Assembly (NCBI GenBank): GCA_963799415.1
Contig: CAWCXI010000027.1
Location: 1-64,000, forward strand
DNA: 64,000 bases
Direction of reading: 5' to 3'
From: JAMXLO01 sp963799415
Lineage (GTDB): Bacteria; Pseudomonadota; Alphaproteobacteria; Acetobacterales; Acetobacteraceae
Positions 26,015-35,700 of this stretch are shown here, in pieces; within the stretch, counting starts at the first letter, position 1, and the number at the start of each line of letters is the position of its first letter. Under the pieces are notes generated by a model. The model saw nothing but the letters and a program-made list of their open reading frames with translations. It did not search any database and was not told where the DNA came from. The position numbers and the translations under genes were made by a program.

Positions 26015-26759
26015 GACGCCACCGCAGCATGCGCCGTTCGCCCCAGGTGGCGATCTCGGAGACCGCAAGACCAAGCAGCATCAGGATGAAGAGCGCCGAA
26101 TAGAGCGACGTCATGTCGAACTGCGACGCCGCATCGCTGAGCCGAAATCCCAAGCCACGCCGCGCGGCAAGCATCTCGCCGGTGGTGGCAGCGACCAACG
26201 TGTACGGCAGCGCGGTCTTGATGCCGCCGATGATCCATGCCGTGGAGGCAGGTGCTACAACCTTCTGGAAGATCTCTCGCCGTGTGGAGCCCATCAACTG
26301 CACCTGCGCGATCAACTCGCGATCCACCGACGACGCGCCCGCAAACGTGTTGAAGAACAGCAGGAAGAACACGACGATCGTCACCAGCACGATCTTCGGC
26401 AGCATGTCGAGGCCGAAGAACATGATGAACAGCGGCGCGAGTGCGACCAGCGGCACGCTGTAGAACGCCACCACGATCGGCCGCAGAATGCCCGCTGTGA
26501 TTGGCGAGCGACCGAGCAGCAGGCCGGCGAGAACGCCAAGCAGCGATCCTGCCACCAGTCCGGTGACGACCTCGGTCAGTGTCGTCGCTATGTCGGGGTA
26601 GATGCTGCCTTGCAGCCACACCGCGAGCTTCGCCGCGATCAGGCTTGGTCTGCTGGTCCATGTGCCGCCTGAGACACGCCCGACGAATTCCCAGCCGGCG
26701 AGCAGCAGAACTCCCACCGCGATCTGCCACAGGATGATCGGGTCGAAGCGTCGCGTCAT
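26001..26759 (-). CDS. ABC transporter permease, nitrate/sulfonate/taurine type
   Basis: Second permease of the operon. ATG 26759 lies one base after the solute-binding protein stop. EAA loop visible in VQLMGSTRREIFQKVVAPAS. About six membrane helices. It is only distantly similar to the other permease, so the two are paralogues rather than a recent duplication. Confidence 0.87.
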   Translation of the reverse strand: MTRRFDPIILWQIAVGVLLLAGWEFVGRVSGGTWTSRPSLIAAKLAVWLQGSIYPDIATTLTEVVTGLVAGSLLGVLAGLLLGRSPITAGILRPIVVAFYSVPLVALAPLFIMFFGLDMLPKIVLVTIVVFFLLFFNTFAGASSVDRELIAQVQLMGSTRREIFQKVVAPASTAWIIGGIKTALPYTLVAATTGEMLAARRGLGFRLSDAASQFDMTSLYSALFILMLLGLAVSEIATWGERRMLRWRHAEG

Positions 26760-26760
26760 G

Positions 26761-27793
26761 CTACTTGCCCAGGATGTCCTTCGCGGCCTCGCGCGACAGG
26801 TCGGGATACACGACCTGATCATAGGTGGCGGAGATCGGCGTCTTCTCGGTCAGGTTCACCATCTTCACCGTGTTGTCCACCTGCGCCTGCGAGATTACCG
26901 GCGTGGTCGGCACTGCCTTGATGTAGGTGTCGAACGCGGTGTTGAACTCGGCCTCCGGCGTGTCCTGGAAGAACGGGCGAACGGCGCGACGCGAGCCTTC
27001 GACATCCTCATGCGCGAACTGCATCGCCCGGGTCAGCGCGCGCACGACATGCAGCAGCAGCGGGCGCTTCGACGCGAGCGTGGCGCGGCTGGTGGTGATC
27101 ACCTGATACGGCACGTCGCGATACTCGGGCAGATCGCCGGTGATCGGATCGGCGACGATCTGGCCGATGCCTTTGCTCACCGCGATGTTGGTGAACGGCG
27201 ACATGAAGGCGAAACCGTCGGTGCTGCCCGCCTGCATCGCGGCGACCATCGGCGCGCCGATGCCGATCGGCTGGAGTTGCACGTCGCGCGACGGATCCAT
27301 GCCGCGCACCAGCATGATGGTGCGCATGAACTCGTCGGTGCTGGAGCCGGGTGAGGTGATGCCGATGCGCACGCCCTTCACGTGCTTGATCTTCTCGTCC
27401 AACGACATGGTGTCGGTGATGCCGAGGCGCTTGATCGCGTCGTTGGAGAGCACCAGAGCGATCGGATAGGCGTCGAACGCTGTTGCAATGCCGACAAGCT
27501 GCACCGCCGCGGCCGACGGCGTGCATGGTATGGGCAAAGCCGACCTGGGTGATCTCGGCACTGCCGCCCATCACGGCGGCGGCCTGGCGGGTGCCGGACG
27601 AGACGTCGACCGACTCGGGTTCCAGGCCTTCCTGCTTGTAGAAGCCGGCGCCGATGGCGATGTACTGGATCAGAAACGACATGCCCTTGCCGGCGAAGGC
27701 GATGGTCAACTTCTGCAGGTCCTCGGCTGCGGCCGGGCGCGCGGCAGCGAGCGCCAGCAGAAGCGCGGCCAACCGGATGATACGGCCCAGCAT
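26761..27793 (-). pseudogene. ABC transporter substrate-binding protein (NMT1/SsuA-like), frameshifted
   Basis: ATG 27793 has GGGAGGAGGCG upstream and encodes a signal peptide (MLGRIIRLAALLLALAAARP, cleavage after AAA). The first 95 residues (LTIAFAGKGMSFLIQYIAIG, SAEITQVGFAHTMHAV) and the rest (QLVGIATAFDAYPIALVLS to the end at 26761) are in different frames joined at about 27517. The periplasmic binding fold is otherwise whole: the signature GVRIGITSPGSSTDEFMRT and a conserved SPFTNIAVSKG remain. The indel may be an assembly error, as the rest of the operon is intact. Confidence 0.82.
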
Positions 27794-28050
27794 CGCCTCC
27801 TCCCTGTTTGTGCTTTCCGCCAGAGTAGTCGACCCGACAGGGTTGCAGCCATCGGCGCTGCCGTCGCTATGGTGCCGCCGGTGCAACATCCAACCAGGGA
27901 GGGGCTGCATGAGCGCTTACAATCAGCATCATCCGCGCGGCCCTCGATGCCCTGCGACCTATCGTCGCAGGGCTGGCCAGCGACCTGAACTGACGCTCGG
28001 CCGGCTCTGAACGCCGTTTTCCGCGTTTAATCGAGCCAAGAGACACCATC

Positions 28051-29558
28051 ATGCCTACGATCAGTCTGCGCGATGTCGGCGTGCTGTCGCCGCATCCCTT
28101 GTTCCAGAACCTCACGCTGACGATCGGCGATGCCGATCGTGTCGGCCTGATCGCCGGCAACGGCGGCGGCAAGACGACACTGCTGAAATGCCTGACGGGT
28201 CTCATCGAGCCGACGACAGGCGATATCATCCGCTCGCGCGGTATGCGGGTGGGCTACGTCGAGCAGGACGTGCCGGCGAACCTGTTGAACCTGTCGCTGT
28301 CCGAGGCGATTCGCCGCGCTTTGCCTGCGGCCGAGCGAGACAGTGAGGCATGGCGTGTCGATGTCGTGCTCGACGAGTTTGGCGCGACGTCCGATCTGCA
28401 CGACCGTCCGTTGCATGCGCTGAGCGGCGGCTGGCAGCGTCTGGCGCTGATCGCGCGGACCTGGGTTACCGAGCCGGATGCACTGCTGCTCGACGAGGCA
28501 ACCAATCATCTGGATCTCGCGAAGATCCAGATGCTGGAATCTGGTTGGCGACATGCCGCGTGCCGATGGTGATCGCCAGCCATGACCGGCGCTTTCTCGA
28601 TGCCTGCACGAACCGGACACTGTTCCTGCGGCCCGGTGTGTCGCGTCTCTACTCGCATCCTTACACTCGTGCGCGCGAGCTGCTGGCCGCGGATGATGCG
28701 GCGCAGGAGGCGAAGCTGGCGAAGGAAACGCGCGAGGTCGATCGCCTGCGCCGCAACGCCAATGAGCTGAAGAATGTCGGCATCAACAGCGGCAGCGATC
28801 TGCTGCTGAAGAAGTCGAAGCAACTGCGCGAACGCGCCGCGGCGCTGGAGCAGACCTTTGCGTCCGCGCACACCGAACGATCGGGCGACATACGCCTCGC
28901 GAACCGCGGCACGCATGCGAAGCTGCTGCTGGCGCTGCATGGTGTCGATGTATGTGCTCCGGATGGGCGGATGCTGTTCCGCATCGGCAAGCTGGACGTG
29001 TTCCAGCAGGATCGCATCGCGGTGCTCGGCCGCAACGGCGTGGGCAAGTCGCAACTGGTGCGGCTGTTGCGTCAGGCGATGACGGGCGACGATGTGCCGG
29101 GTGTCCGTGCCAGCCCGTCGATCGTGTTGGGCTATGTGGATCAGCTCATGTCGCATCTGCCGGATGCGATGACGCCGCATGACTTTATCAGCGGCACCTT
29201 CAGACCCGGCGATCAGCGCAGCGTCAGTCTGCTGGCGGGAGCCGGCTTCAACGTGGACATGCAGCGGCGCGCGATTGCCCGTCTGTCGCCGGGGCAGAAG
29301 GCGCGGCTCGGACTGCTGGCGCTGCGTCTGACCGAGCCCAACTTCTACCTGATGGACGAGCCGACCAATCATGTGGACATCGCCGGTCAGGAGCGGCTGG
29401 AAGCGGAGATTCTCGCGCACGAGGCGACCTGTGTGATCGTTTCGCATGACCGTGCTTTCGTGCGGGCGATCGCGACGCGGTTCCTGCTGATCGATGGCGG
29501 CAAGATTGCGGAGATCGATGCGCCGGAACCGTTCTATCGGACGCTGACGGCGGGGTGA
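28051..29558 (+). pseudogene. ABC-F family ATPase, frameshifted at codon ~165
   Basis: Two nucleotide-binding domains of an ABC-F protein, soluble ATPases that act on the ribosome or in drug resistance. First domain: Walker A GNGGGKTT, signature LSGGWQRLAL, Walker B LLLDEATNHLD. Second: GRNGVGKSQ, LSPGQKARLGLLAL and YLMDEPTNHVD with FVRAIATRF. The first frame ends at 28572; the second joins at about 28541 with WLATCRVPMVIASHDRRFLD. Restoring one C (TCTGG to TCCTGG) rejoins them, so a base-deletion error is likely. A linker of charged helices (AKLAKETREVDRLRRNANEL) lies between the domains. Confidence 0.85.
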
Positions 29559-29621
29559 GCTGGACTCGCGCCGGTCGCGGACAGCCTGTACGATCCGCGC
29601 AACAAGCACGGGAGGAACGCC

Positions 29622-30773
29622 ATGAAGCTGAGCACCGATCGCATCCTGACGACGCATGTCGGCAGCCTGCCGCGGCCACAGGTGCTGGTCGATCTGCTGG
29701 TGAAGAAGGATCAGGACCAGCCGTACGATCATGCGGCATTCGACCGCGAGGTGACCAAGGCCGTCGCCGACATCGTCGCGCATCAGGTCGCGATCGGCAT
29801 CGATGTGGTGAGCGACGGCGAGGCCAGCAAGGTCGGCTACGCCACCTACATCAAGGAACGCCTGACCGGCTTTGGCGGTGAGCCGTTCGTGCCGAAGCCG
29901 CAGCGCGATCTGGCGGACTACCCGGAATTCCGCAACCGCATGATCCAGTTCACCGGCCCGCAGGTATTTCGCCGGCTGTGCTGCATCAGCGACATCCAGC
30001 TCAGCGATCATGAGGCGGTGAAGCAGGACATCGCCAACTTCAAGGCGGCGATCGCTGCGTCCAAGCCGGTCGATGCGTTCATGCCGGCGGCCTCGCCTGG
30101 CGTTGTGTCGGCGTTCCAGCCGAACCGGCATTATCCGAACCATGCGGCCTATATCGGTGCGGTGGCCGATGCGATGCGCGAGGAGTACGAGGCGATCGCC
30201 AATGCGGGCATCGTGGTGCAGCTCGACAGTCCCGATCTGGCGATGGCGCGGCACACTGGGTTCCAGGATCTGTCCGAGACGGAGTTCCTGAAGCAGGCGG
30301 AAGAGCAGGTCGAGGCGGTGAACCATGCGCTGGCCAATGTGCCGGCAAGTTCTGCACGACTTCATCTGTGCTGGGGCAACTATGAGGGCCCGCACGATTT
30401 CGATATTCCGATGCAGAAGGTGCTGCCGATCATCCTGAAGGCGAAACCGCAGGCGATCTCGTTCGAAGCGGCCAATCCGCGCCATGCGCATGAATGGGCG
30501 GTGTGGCGCGATGTGAAGGTACCGGACGACAAGGTGCTGATCCCCGGCGTCATCGACACCTGCACCAACTACATCGAGCATCCGGAGCTGGTCGCCCAGC
30601 GCATCTGCCAGTACGCGGATATCGTCGGCCGCGAGCGGGTGCTCGCTGGTACCGATTGCGGCTTCGCCACTTTCGTTGGTCACGCGGGGCGGGTTGATCC
30701 GGAGATTGCCTACCGCAAGCTCGGGGCCTTGGTCGAAGGTGCCAGGCTGGCCTCGGCGAAACTGTGGCACTGA
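29622..30773 (+). CDS. MetE-like (cobalamin-independent methionine synthase family) protein, copy 1
   Basis: 383 residues, corresponding to only the C-terminal catalytic half of classical MetE. Zinc ligands fit the family: His and Cys in LHLCWGNYEGPHD, Glu in AISFEAANPRH and Cys in LAGTDCGFAT. ATG 29622 has GGAGG upstream. It is followed 10 bases later by a paralogue sharing most residues. Such short MetE-like proteins are often epoxide- or thiol-related methyl/alkyl transferases rather than methionine synthases; the substrate is unknown. Confidence 0.87.
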   Translation: MKLSTDRILTTHVGSLPRPQVLVDLLVKKDQDQPYDHAAFDREVTKAVADIVAHQVAIGIDVVSDGEASKVGYATYIKERLTGFGGEPFVPKPQRDLADYPEFRNRMIQFTGPQVFRRLCCISDIQLSDHEAVKQDIANFKAAIAASKPVDAFMPAASPGVVSAFQPNRHYPNHAAYIGAVADAMREEYEAIANAGIVVQLDSPDLAMARHTGFQDLSETEFLKQAEEQVEAVNHALANVPASSARLHLCWGNYEGPHDFDIPMQKVLPIILKAKPQAISFEAANPRHAHEWAVWRDVKVPDDKVLIPGVIDTCTNYIEHPELVAQRICQYADIVGRERVLAGTDCGFATFVGHAGRVDPEIAYRKLGALVEGARLASAKLWH

Positions 30774-30783
30774 GGAGCGCACC

Positions 30784-31935
30784 ATGAAGCTCAGCACAGA
30801 CCGCATCCTGACGACGCATGTTGGCAGCCTGCCGCGGCCGCAGCCACTGGTGGAGCTGCTGATCAAGAAGGATCGCAACGAGCCCTACGACGCTGCCGAG
30901 TTCGCCGCACTGGTGCGGCAGGCGGTGGCCGACATCGTGGCGCGCCAGGTGGCGATCGGCATCGATGTCGTCAGCGACGGCGAGACGAGCAAGGTCGGCT
31001 ATGCGACCTATGTGCACGAGCGCCTGACCGGGTTCGGAGGCGAACCGTATGTGCCGAAGCCGAACCGCGACGTCGCACCGTATGCGGACTTCCGCCGGCG
31101 GCTGGAACAGTTCATCGGACCGCAGCAGATCCGTCGGCTGTGCTGCATCGGGCCGATCGCGCGGCAGGATCATGAGTCCGCGATGCGTGACATCGACAAC
31201 TTCAAGGCGGCGATCGCCGCGTCGAAGCCGGTGGACGCATTCATGCCGGCGGCGTCGCCCGGTGTGGTGTCGACGTTCCAGCCCAATCGGCACTATCCGA
31301 ATCACGCTGCTTATATCAACGCGATCGCCGCTGCGATGCAGGAGGAATACGAGGCCATCGCCAAGGCCGGCATCGTGGTGCAGCTCGACAGCCCGGATCT
31401 GGCGATGGCGCGGCACACCGGCTTTCAGGATCTGTCAGAGGCGGAGTTCCTGAAGCAGGCGGAGCAGCAGGTGGAGGCGCTGAACCACGCGCTCGCGAAC
31501 GTGCCGGCCAGTTCGGCGCGGTTGCATCTGTGCTGGGGCAACTACGAGGGGCCGCACGACTTCGACATTCCGCTGGCGAAGATGCTGCCGATCATCCTGA
31601 AGGCGAAGCCGCAGGCGATCTCGTTCGAGGCGGCGAACCCGCGGCACGAGCATGAGTGGACGGTGTGGCGGGAGACGAAGCTGCCGGACGACAAGGTGCT
31701 GATCCCGGGTGTGATCGACACCTGCACGAACTATATCGAGCATCCGGAACTGGTGGCTCAGCGGATCTGCCGCTTCGCCGATGTTGTGGGACGTGAGCGG
31801 GTGATGGCGGGGACGGATTGTGGGTTCGCGACTTCGGTGGGGACCGCCGGACGGGTGGATCGGGAGATCGCGTTCCGCAAGCTGGGTTCGCTGGTCGAGG
31901 GCGCGCAGATTGCGTCGAAGCGTTTGTGGGGGTGA
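30784..31935 (+). CDS. MetE-like protein, copy 2 (tandem paralogue)
   Basis: Also 383 residues, start ATG 30784 with GAGGAG upstream. Same zinc-site motifs (LHLCWGNYEGPHD, AISFEAANPRH, MAGTDCGFAT). Differences from copy 1 cluster at about residues 26-45 (KKDRNEPYDAAEFAALVRQ versus KKDQDQPYDHAAFDREVTK), around residues 90-110 and in the C terminus, as expected for a tandem duplication under divergence. The two probably form a hetero- or homo-oligomer in one operon. Confidence 0.87.
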   Translation: MKLSTDRILTTHVGSLPRPQPLVELLIKKDRNEPYDAAEFAALVRQAVADIVARQVAIGIDVVSDGETSKVGYATYVHERLTGFGGEPYVPKPNRDVAPYADFRRRLEQFIGPQQIRRLCCIGPIARQDHESAMRDIDNFKAAIAASKPVDAFMPAASPGVVSTFQPNRHYPNHAAYINAIAAAMQEEYEAIAKAGIVVQLDSPDLAMARHTGFQDLSEAEFLKQAEQQVEALNHALANVPASSARLHLCWGNYEGPHDFDIPLAKMLPIILKAKPQAISFEAANPRHEHEWTVWRETKLPDDKVLIPGVIDTCTNYIEHPELVAQRICRFADVVGRERVMAGTDCGFATSVGTAGRVDREIAFRKLGSLVEGAQIASKRLWG

Positions 31936-31937
31936 GG

Positions 31938-31980
31938 CTTTCCCCTCCCCCTGCCCCCTCCTGCAAGGGGAGGGGAAAAG
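31938..31980. repeat. GC-rich intergenic palindrome (TTCCCCTCCCC type)
   Basis: Arms TTCCCCTCCCC and GGGGAGGGGAA flank a short loop. The same type recurs at 32742-32781 and 40372-40438. It probably also ends transcription of the MetE-like pair. Confidence 0.65.
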
Positions 31981-31992
31981 TGGTGGTGGCTG

Positions 31993-32733
31993 ATGGCGGA
32001 CAAACCCAACTTCGTGATGGTGCCTGATCCTGAGCCGGAGACGGAGGAGGCGCCGCCGAGGGCGCCATCGCTGTTCGAGCATATTCGCGCGCTGCTGCCG
32101 TTCGGTTCCTCACAGGTTCCAGCCACTACGCCGACCCGGCCGCGTCTGATCTTCGGGTTTGACGCCACGGCGTCGCGGGAGCCGGCGTGGGCGACGGCGC
32201 GCACGGTGACCGACGCGCTGGTGAAGGCGTTGCCGGGTGAGCTCGATGTGGCGCTGGCGGTGCATGGCGGGTCGATGCTGCACACGTTCACCGAGTTCAC
32301 CGCCGATCCCAACAGGCTGCGCGATCGTGCCGCCGGTATTCGCTGCCTGGCCGGGATGACGCGGCTGCTGCCGATCCTGTCGCGTGCTTTGTCCAATCCT
32401 GGCGTGCGGGTGGTCACCTATATCGGCGACGTGTTCGAGGAGTTGCCGGTGCGCGGCCGGAAGCTGGCCGATGCGATGGGGCTGAAGGGCATCAAGCTGA
32501 TCGTGCTGCACGACACCGCGGACTGGAATGCGCGGCGCGATGCCGAGGTGTTCCTGGATCTGGCACGCAGGACCGGTGGGTGCGTGCTGCCGTTCGACGT
32601 CAACGCGCCGGCACGGTTGCGCGACCTGCTGGCGGCGGTCGCGGTTTATGCGGTGGGCGGGACGGAGATGCTGGAGGCGAAGAGCGGCGAAATGCCGGGG
32701 GCGGTGCTGCTGTTGGAGCATCTGCGGAGGTAA
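31993..32733 (+). CDS. VWA-like domain protein, 246 aa
   Basis: After an acidic Pro-rich N terminus, a von Willebrand A-like fold begins at LIFGFDATASREPAWATA, where DATAS matches the metal-coordinating D-x-T/S-x-S pattern. Later strands LDVALAVHGGS, VRVVTYIGDVFEE and IKLIVLHDTADWN fit the fold. No signal peptide or membrane segment. Partners and ligand unknown. Confidence 0.7.
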   Translation: MADKPNFVMVPDPEPETEEAPPRAPSLFEHIRALLPFGSSQVPATTPTRPRLIFGFDATASREPAWATARTVTDALVKALPGELDVALAVHGGSMLHTFTEFTADPNRLRDRAAGIRCLAGMTRLLPILSRALSNPGVRVVTYIGDVFEELPVRGRKLADAMGLKGIKLIVLHDTADWNARRDAEVFLDLARRTGGCVLPFDVNAPARLRDLLAAVAVYAVGGTEMLEAKSGEMPGAVLLLEHLRR

Positions 32734-32741
32734 TCGTGATA

Positions 32742-32781
32742 CCCCCTCCCCGACCCTCCCCCGCTGCGCGGGAGAGGGAGA
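32742..32781. repeat. GC-rich intergenic palindrome (CCCTCCCC type)
   Basis: Contains CTCCCCCGC/GCGGGAG and a second run CCCCCTCCCC. Lies between the convergent VWA-like gene and typA, adjacent to the typA stop at 32783, and may serve as a bidirectional terminator. Confidence 0.6.
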
Positions 32782-32782
32782 T

Positions 32783-34612
32783 CTAGGCCACTGCTGCTTC
32801 CGCCCGGCGGTCGCGCCGCTTGCGCTCGTGCGAGTCTAGGTAGCGCTTGCGCAGACGTACTGCGCCTGGGGTGACCTCGACCAGTTCGTCGTCCTCGATA
32901 TAGGCGATCGCCTGCTCCAGGCTCATGCGCCGCGGCGGGATCAGCAGCATCGCGTCGTCCTTGCCGGCGGCACGGATGTTGGTGAGTTTCTTCTCTTTGA
33001 TCGGGTTCACTTCCAGGTCGGAGCCACGGGCGTTCTCGCCGAGGATCATGCCGACATAGACCTTGTCGCCGGGGTTCACGAACAGCGTGCCGCGCTCCTG
33101 GATGTAGAACAGCGCGTAGTGCACCGCCTCGCCGTTCTCGGTGGAGATCAGCGAGCCGTTGCGGCGGCCTTCGATCGCGCCCTTCCAAGGACCGTACCCA
33201 GCAAACAGCCGGTTCATCACGCCGGTGCCGCGCGTGTCGGTGAGGAAGTCGTTGTGGTAGCCGATCAGGCCTCGGCTGGGGATGGCGAAGGTCAGGCGCA
33301 GCTTGCCGCCGCCGGAGGGGCGCATGTCGCGGAGCTCGCCCTTGCGGCGCGAGAGTTGCTCGACCACCACGCCGGCGTAGGGTTCGTCGACGTCGACCAG
33401 CACCTCCTCCATCGGCTCCTCGCGGGCGCCGGTGTCGGGGTTGGTGCGGGTCAGCACGCGGGGACGGCCGATGGTTAGTTCGAAGCCCTCGCGGCGCATC
33501 TGCTCGATCAGGACGCCGAGCTGGAGTTCGCCGCGGCCGGCGACCTCGAACGCCTCGGTCTCGTTGCTGTCGGTCACCTTGATGGCGACGTTGCCTTCGG
33601 CCTCACGGAACAGCCGCTCGCGGATCTGCCGGCTGGTGACCTTCTTGCCTTCGCGCCCGCCCAGAGGGCCGTCGTTGATGCGGAAGGTCATCGCCAGGGT
33701 CGGCGGATCGACCGGGATGGCGGGCAGCGGCGCGGTCAGTTCGGGCGAGCCGATCGTGTCGGGCACCGTGGCCTCGGCGAGGCCCGCCACGGCGATGATG
33801 TCGCCGGCTTCGGCCTCCTCGACCGGCACGCGATCGAGGCCGCGGAACGACAGCAGCTTGGTCATCCGGCCGGTCTCGCCGGTGGTGCCGTCGGCGTGCA
33901 GCACCTTCAACGGCATGTTGAGCCGAGCGCCACCCTGCTCGACGCGGCCGGTCAGCACGCGGCCGAGGTAGGGGTCGTATTCCATGATCGTCGCCACCAT
34001 GCCGAAGGGGGCGTCCGGATCGACCGTCGGGGCCGGCACGTGGCGCACCACCAGGTCGAACAGGGCGGACAGGTCCTTGCGCGGGCCGTCGAGCGCGGTG
34101 TCGGCCCAGCCCTGGCGGCCGGAGGCGTACAGCATCGGGAAGTCGAGCTGGGCGTCGCTGGCGCCCAGGGCGGCGAACAGGTCGAATACCTCGGTATGCA
34201 CCTCGTCCGGGCGGGCGTCGGAGCGGTCCACCTTGTTGACCACGACGATCGGGTGCAGGCCGCGGGCCAGCGCCTTGCCGACGACGAACTTGGTCTGCGG
34301 CAGCACGCCCTCGGCCGCGTCCACCAGCACGATGGCGCCGTCCACCATGTTCAGGATGCGCTCCACCTCGCCGCCGAAATCGGCGTGGCCGGGGGTGTCG
34401 ACGATGTTGATGCGGGTGTCGCGCCAGACCACCGAGGTGCACTTGGCGAGGATGGTGATGCCGCGCTCGCGCTCCAGGTCGTTGCGGTCCAGCGCGCGCT
34501 CGGCCACCACCTGGTGGTCGCGGAACGAGCCGGACTGGCTGAGGAGCTTGTCGACCAGGGTGGTCTTGCCGTGGTCGACATGGGCGATGATCGCGACGTT
34601 GCGAATCTGCAT
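32783..34612 (-). CDS. typA: Ribosome-associated GTPase TypA/BipA
   Basis: Translational GTPase of 609 residues that binds 70S ribosomes and is important under stress. G1 IIAHVDHGKTTL, switch I region RERGITILAKCT, G3 DTPGHADFGGEV, G4 VVVNKVDRSDA are intact. C-terminal half has the EF-G-like domain III/V and the TypA-specific domain (NPIKEKKLTNIRAAGKDDA). ATG 34612. It is transcribed away from the DUF gene upstream; no operon partner is apparent. An antisense frame across it is a shadow. Confidence 0.95.
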   Translation of the reverse strand: MQIRNVAIIAHVDHGKTTLVDKLLSQSGSFRDHQVVAERALDRNDLERERGITILAKCTSVVWRDTRINIVDTPGHADFGGEVERILNMVDGAIVLVDAAEGVLPQTKFVVGKALARGLHPIVVVNKVDRSDARPDEVHTEVFDLFAALGASDAQLDFPMLYASGRQGWADTALDGPRKDLSALFDLVVRHVPAPTVDPDAPFGMVATIMEYDPYLGRVLTGRVEQGGARLNMPLKVLHADGTTGETGRMTKLLSFRGLDRVPVEEAEAGDIIAVAGLAEATVPDTIGSPELTAPLPAIPVDPPTLAMTFRINDGPLGGREGKKVTSRQIRERLFREAEGNVAIKVTDSNETEAFEVAGRGELQLGVLIEQMRREGFELTIGRPRVLTRTNPDTGAREEPMEEVLVDVDEPYAGVVVEQLSRRKGELRDMRPSGGGKLRLTFAIPSRGLIGYHNDFLTDTRGTGVMNRLFAGYGPWKGAIEGRRNGSLISTENGEAVHYALFYIQERGTLFVNPGDKVYVGMILGENARGSDLEVNPIKEKKLTNIRAAGKDDAMLLIPPRRMSLEQAIAYIEDDELVEVTPGAVRLRKRYLDSHERKRRDRRAEAAVA

Positions 34613-34784
34613 GGGGGCCTGGGATGTGGGGATGGTGCGGCGCACACATAGGCGCAGATGGCGGGGGATGCGAGAGCGAATGTGCGGCGGCGCGGCGCGA
34701 TGCAGCATGGCCCGCCCGGATGGCGCGGGGCCGCAATCGGGGTCGTGCCCGTCAGGCCGGCGGCGGTCTGGATGCAGGGGCGTT

Positions 34785-35492
34785 TCAGGGCGGAGGACCG
34801 GTGGCGGGTGCCGGCAATCGTGGCGGTGCTGCGGGCCATAGGGGGTCCGCAGGGTCGGCGTGGTCGCCGAAGACGAAGGCGAACAGCCGCCTGTGCAGGT
34901 TATCGAGGAATCCGGCGAGGCTGCCGCCATAGGCGATGATGGCGTAGGCTGAGTTCGTCCCAGAATGCGCCGGTCGAACTGGCCTGGGCGTGATGCCGAG
35001 ATCGCGACAGATATCGGCGATGACGGCGCCGACCGGGCGGCGACGCACCTCGGCGGCGATTTCTCTGCTCCGTGGGCAGGCGGGCGAGGCGCGGGTCCTC
35101 GGTCGGGCGCTGGGTCGGGCTGGGCGTCCGGCGGTGCTGACTGCCGAGCGGGACGTGGCGTTCGGGTGCGGCGGGGAGCGCGGATGGGCGAAGGCGTGAG
35201 GTCCTGGCCGCGTGTCGGCGCGCCGGCAGAGCCTGGCTTCCAGGGCCGCGGCGCGGCGCAGGCCATTGGTGATGCGGGCGAGGATGACGGCGAGATCGGC
35301 GGTGCCGAAGGGTCTGGCGAGGAGGGCGAAGCCTGGGGTGGTGGCGCGCTGCTGGACGGTGCCGGCGAGTTGCTTGCCGTAGTCGATCAGTTTGCGGACG
35401 ACGCTGAGGACGCGGCCGAGGGCGGGGGGCATGGGTGTGTCGGCCCGGGGCGGATCGGGGTCTGTGGTTGGGGCGGGCGGTTGGGCGGCCAT
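34785..35492 (-). CDS. Conserved hypothetical protein, 235 aa
   Basis: From ATG 35492: disordered Pro-rich N terminus (PPAPTTDPDPPRADTP), then a helical block (LGRVLSVVRKLIDYGKQLAG, ARPFGTADLAVILARITNGL, RRAAALEARLCRRA), then a Pro/Arg-rich stretch, then a helix-turn-helix-like block (EIRRRPVGAVIADICRDLGI reads here as AEVRRRPVGAVIADICRDLG). I recognise this type from alphaproteobacterial genomes but do not know its function. Ends with a short hydrophobic segment. Confidence 0.65.
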   Translation of the reverse strand: MAAQPPAPTTDPDPPRADTPMPPALGRVLSVVRKLIDYGKQLAGTVQQRATTPGFALLARPFGTADLAVILARITNGLRRAAALEARLCRRADTRPGPHAFAHPRSPPHPNATSRSAVSTAGRPARPSARPRTRASPACPRSREIAAEVRRRPVGAVIADICRDLGITPRPVRPAHSGTNSAYAIIAYGGSLAGFLDNLHRRLFAFVFGDHADPADPLWPAAPPRLPAPATGPPP

Positions 35493-35700
35493 GAACGAAA
35501 TGAGAACACAGAGGGAGGCGTGTGTCAAGGAGAACATTCCTGCACCAACGCGACCAGAGGAGCGAGCGGTCGGCGTAACGAGGTTGGCGAGGCCGACCGA
35601 ACCGTGCCGTAGGATCGCAACAGAAAAGCTTGGTCGGGCTAAATGTCCGCGTCTAACTATCTCGTCCAGCCGTCGCTCCGGGTGTGGCCAGAATGCAATC

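Noticed and set aside
27909..28010. Short frame of 33 codons upstream of the ABC-F gene
   Set aside because: Arg/Pro-rich with no conserved feature; likely leader-region noise.
28506..30878. A 790-codon open frame on the minus strand
   Set aside because: It lies opposite the ABC-F ATPase and the MetE-like gene, has Arg/His-rich composition without domains, and is explained by high GC lowering stop frequency.
30550..32721. Long minus-strand frames opposite the second MetE-like gene and the VWA-like gene
   Set aside because: Same shadow effect; composition is not protein-like and the plus-strand genes carry recognisable motifs.
33603..34736. Minus-strand Arg/Gly-rich frame inside typA
   Set aside because: Alternative frame of typA, with typA motifs in the correct frame.
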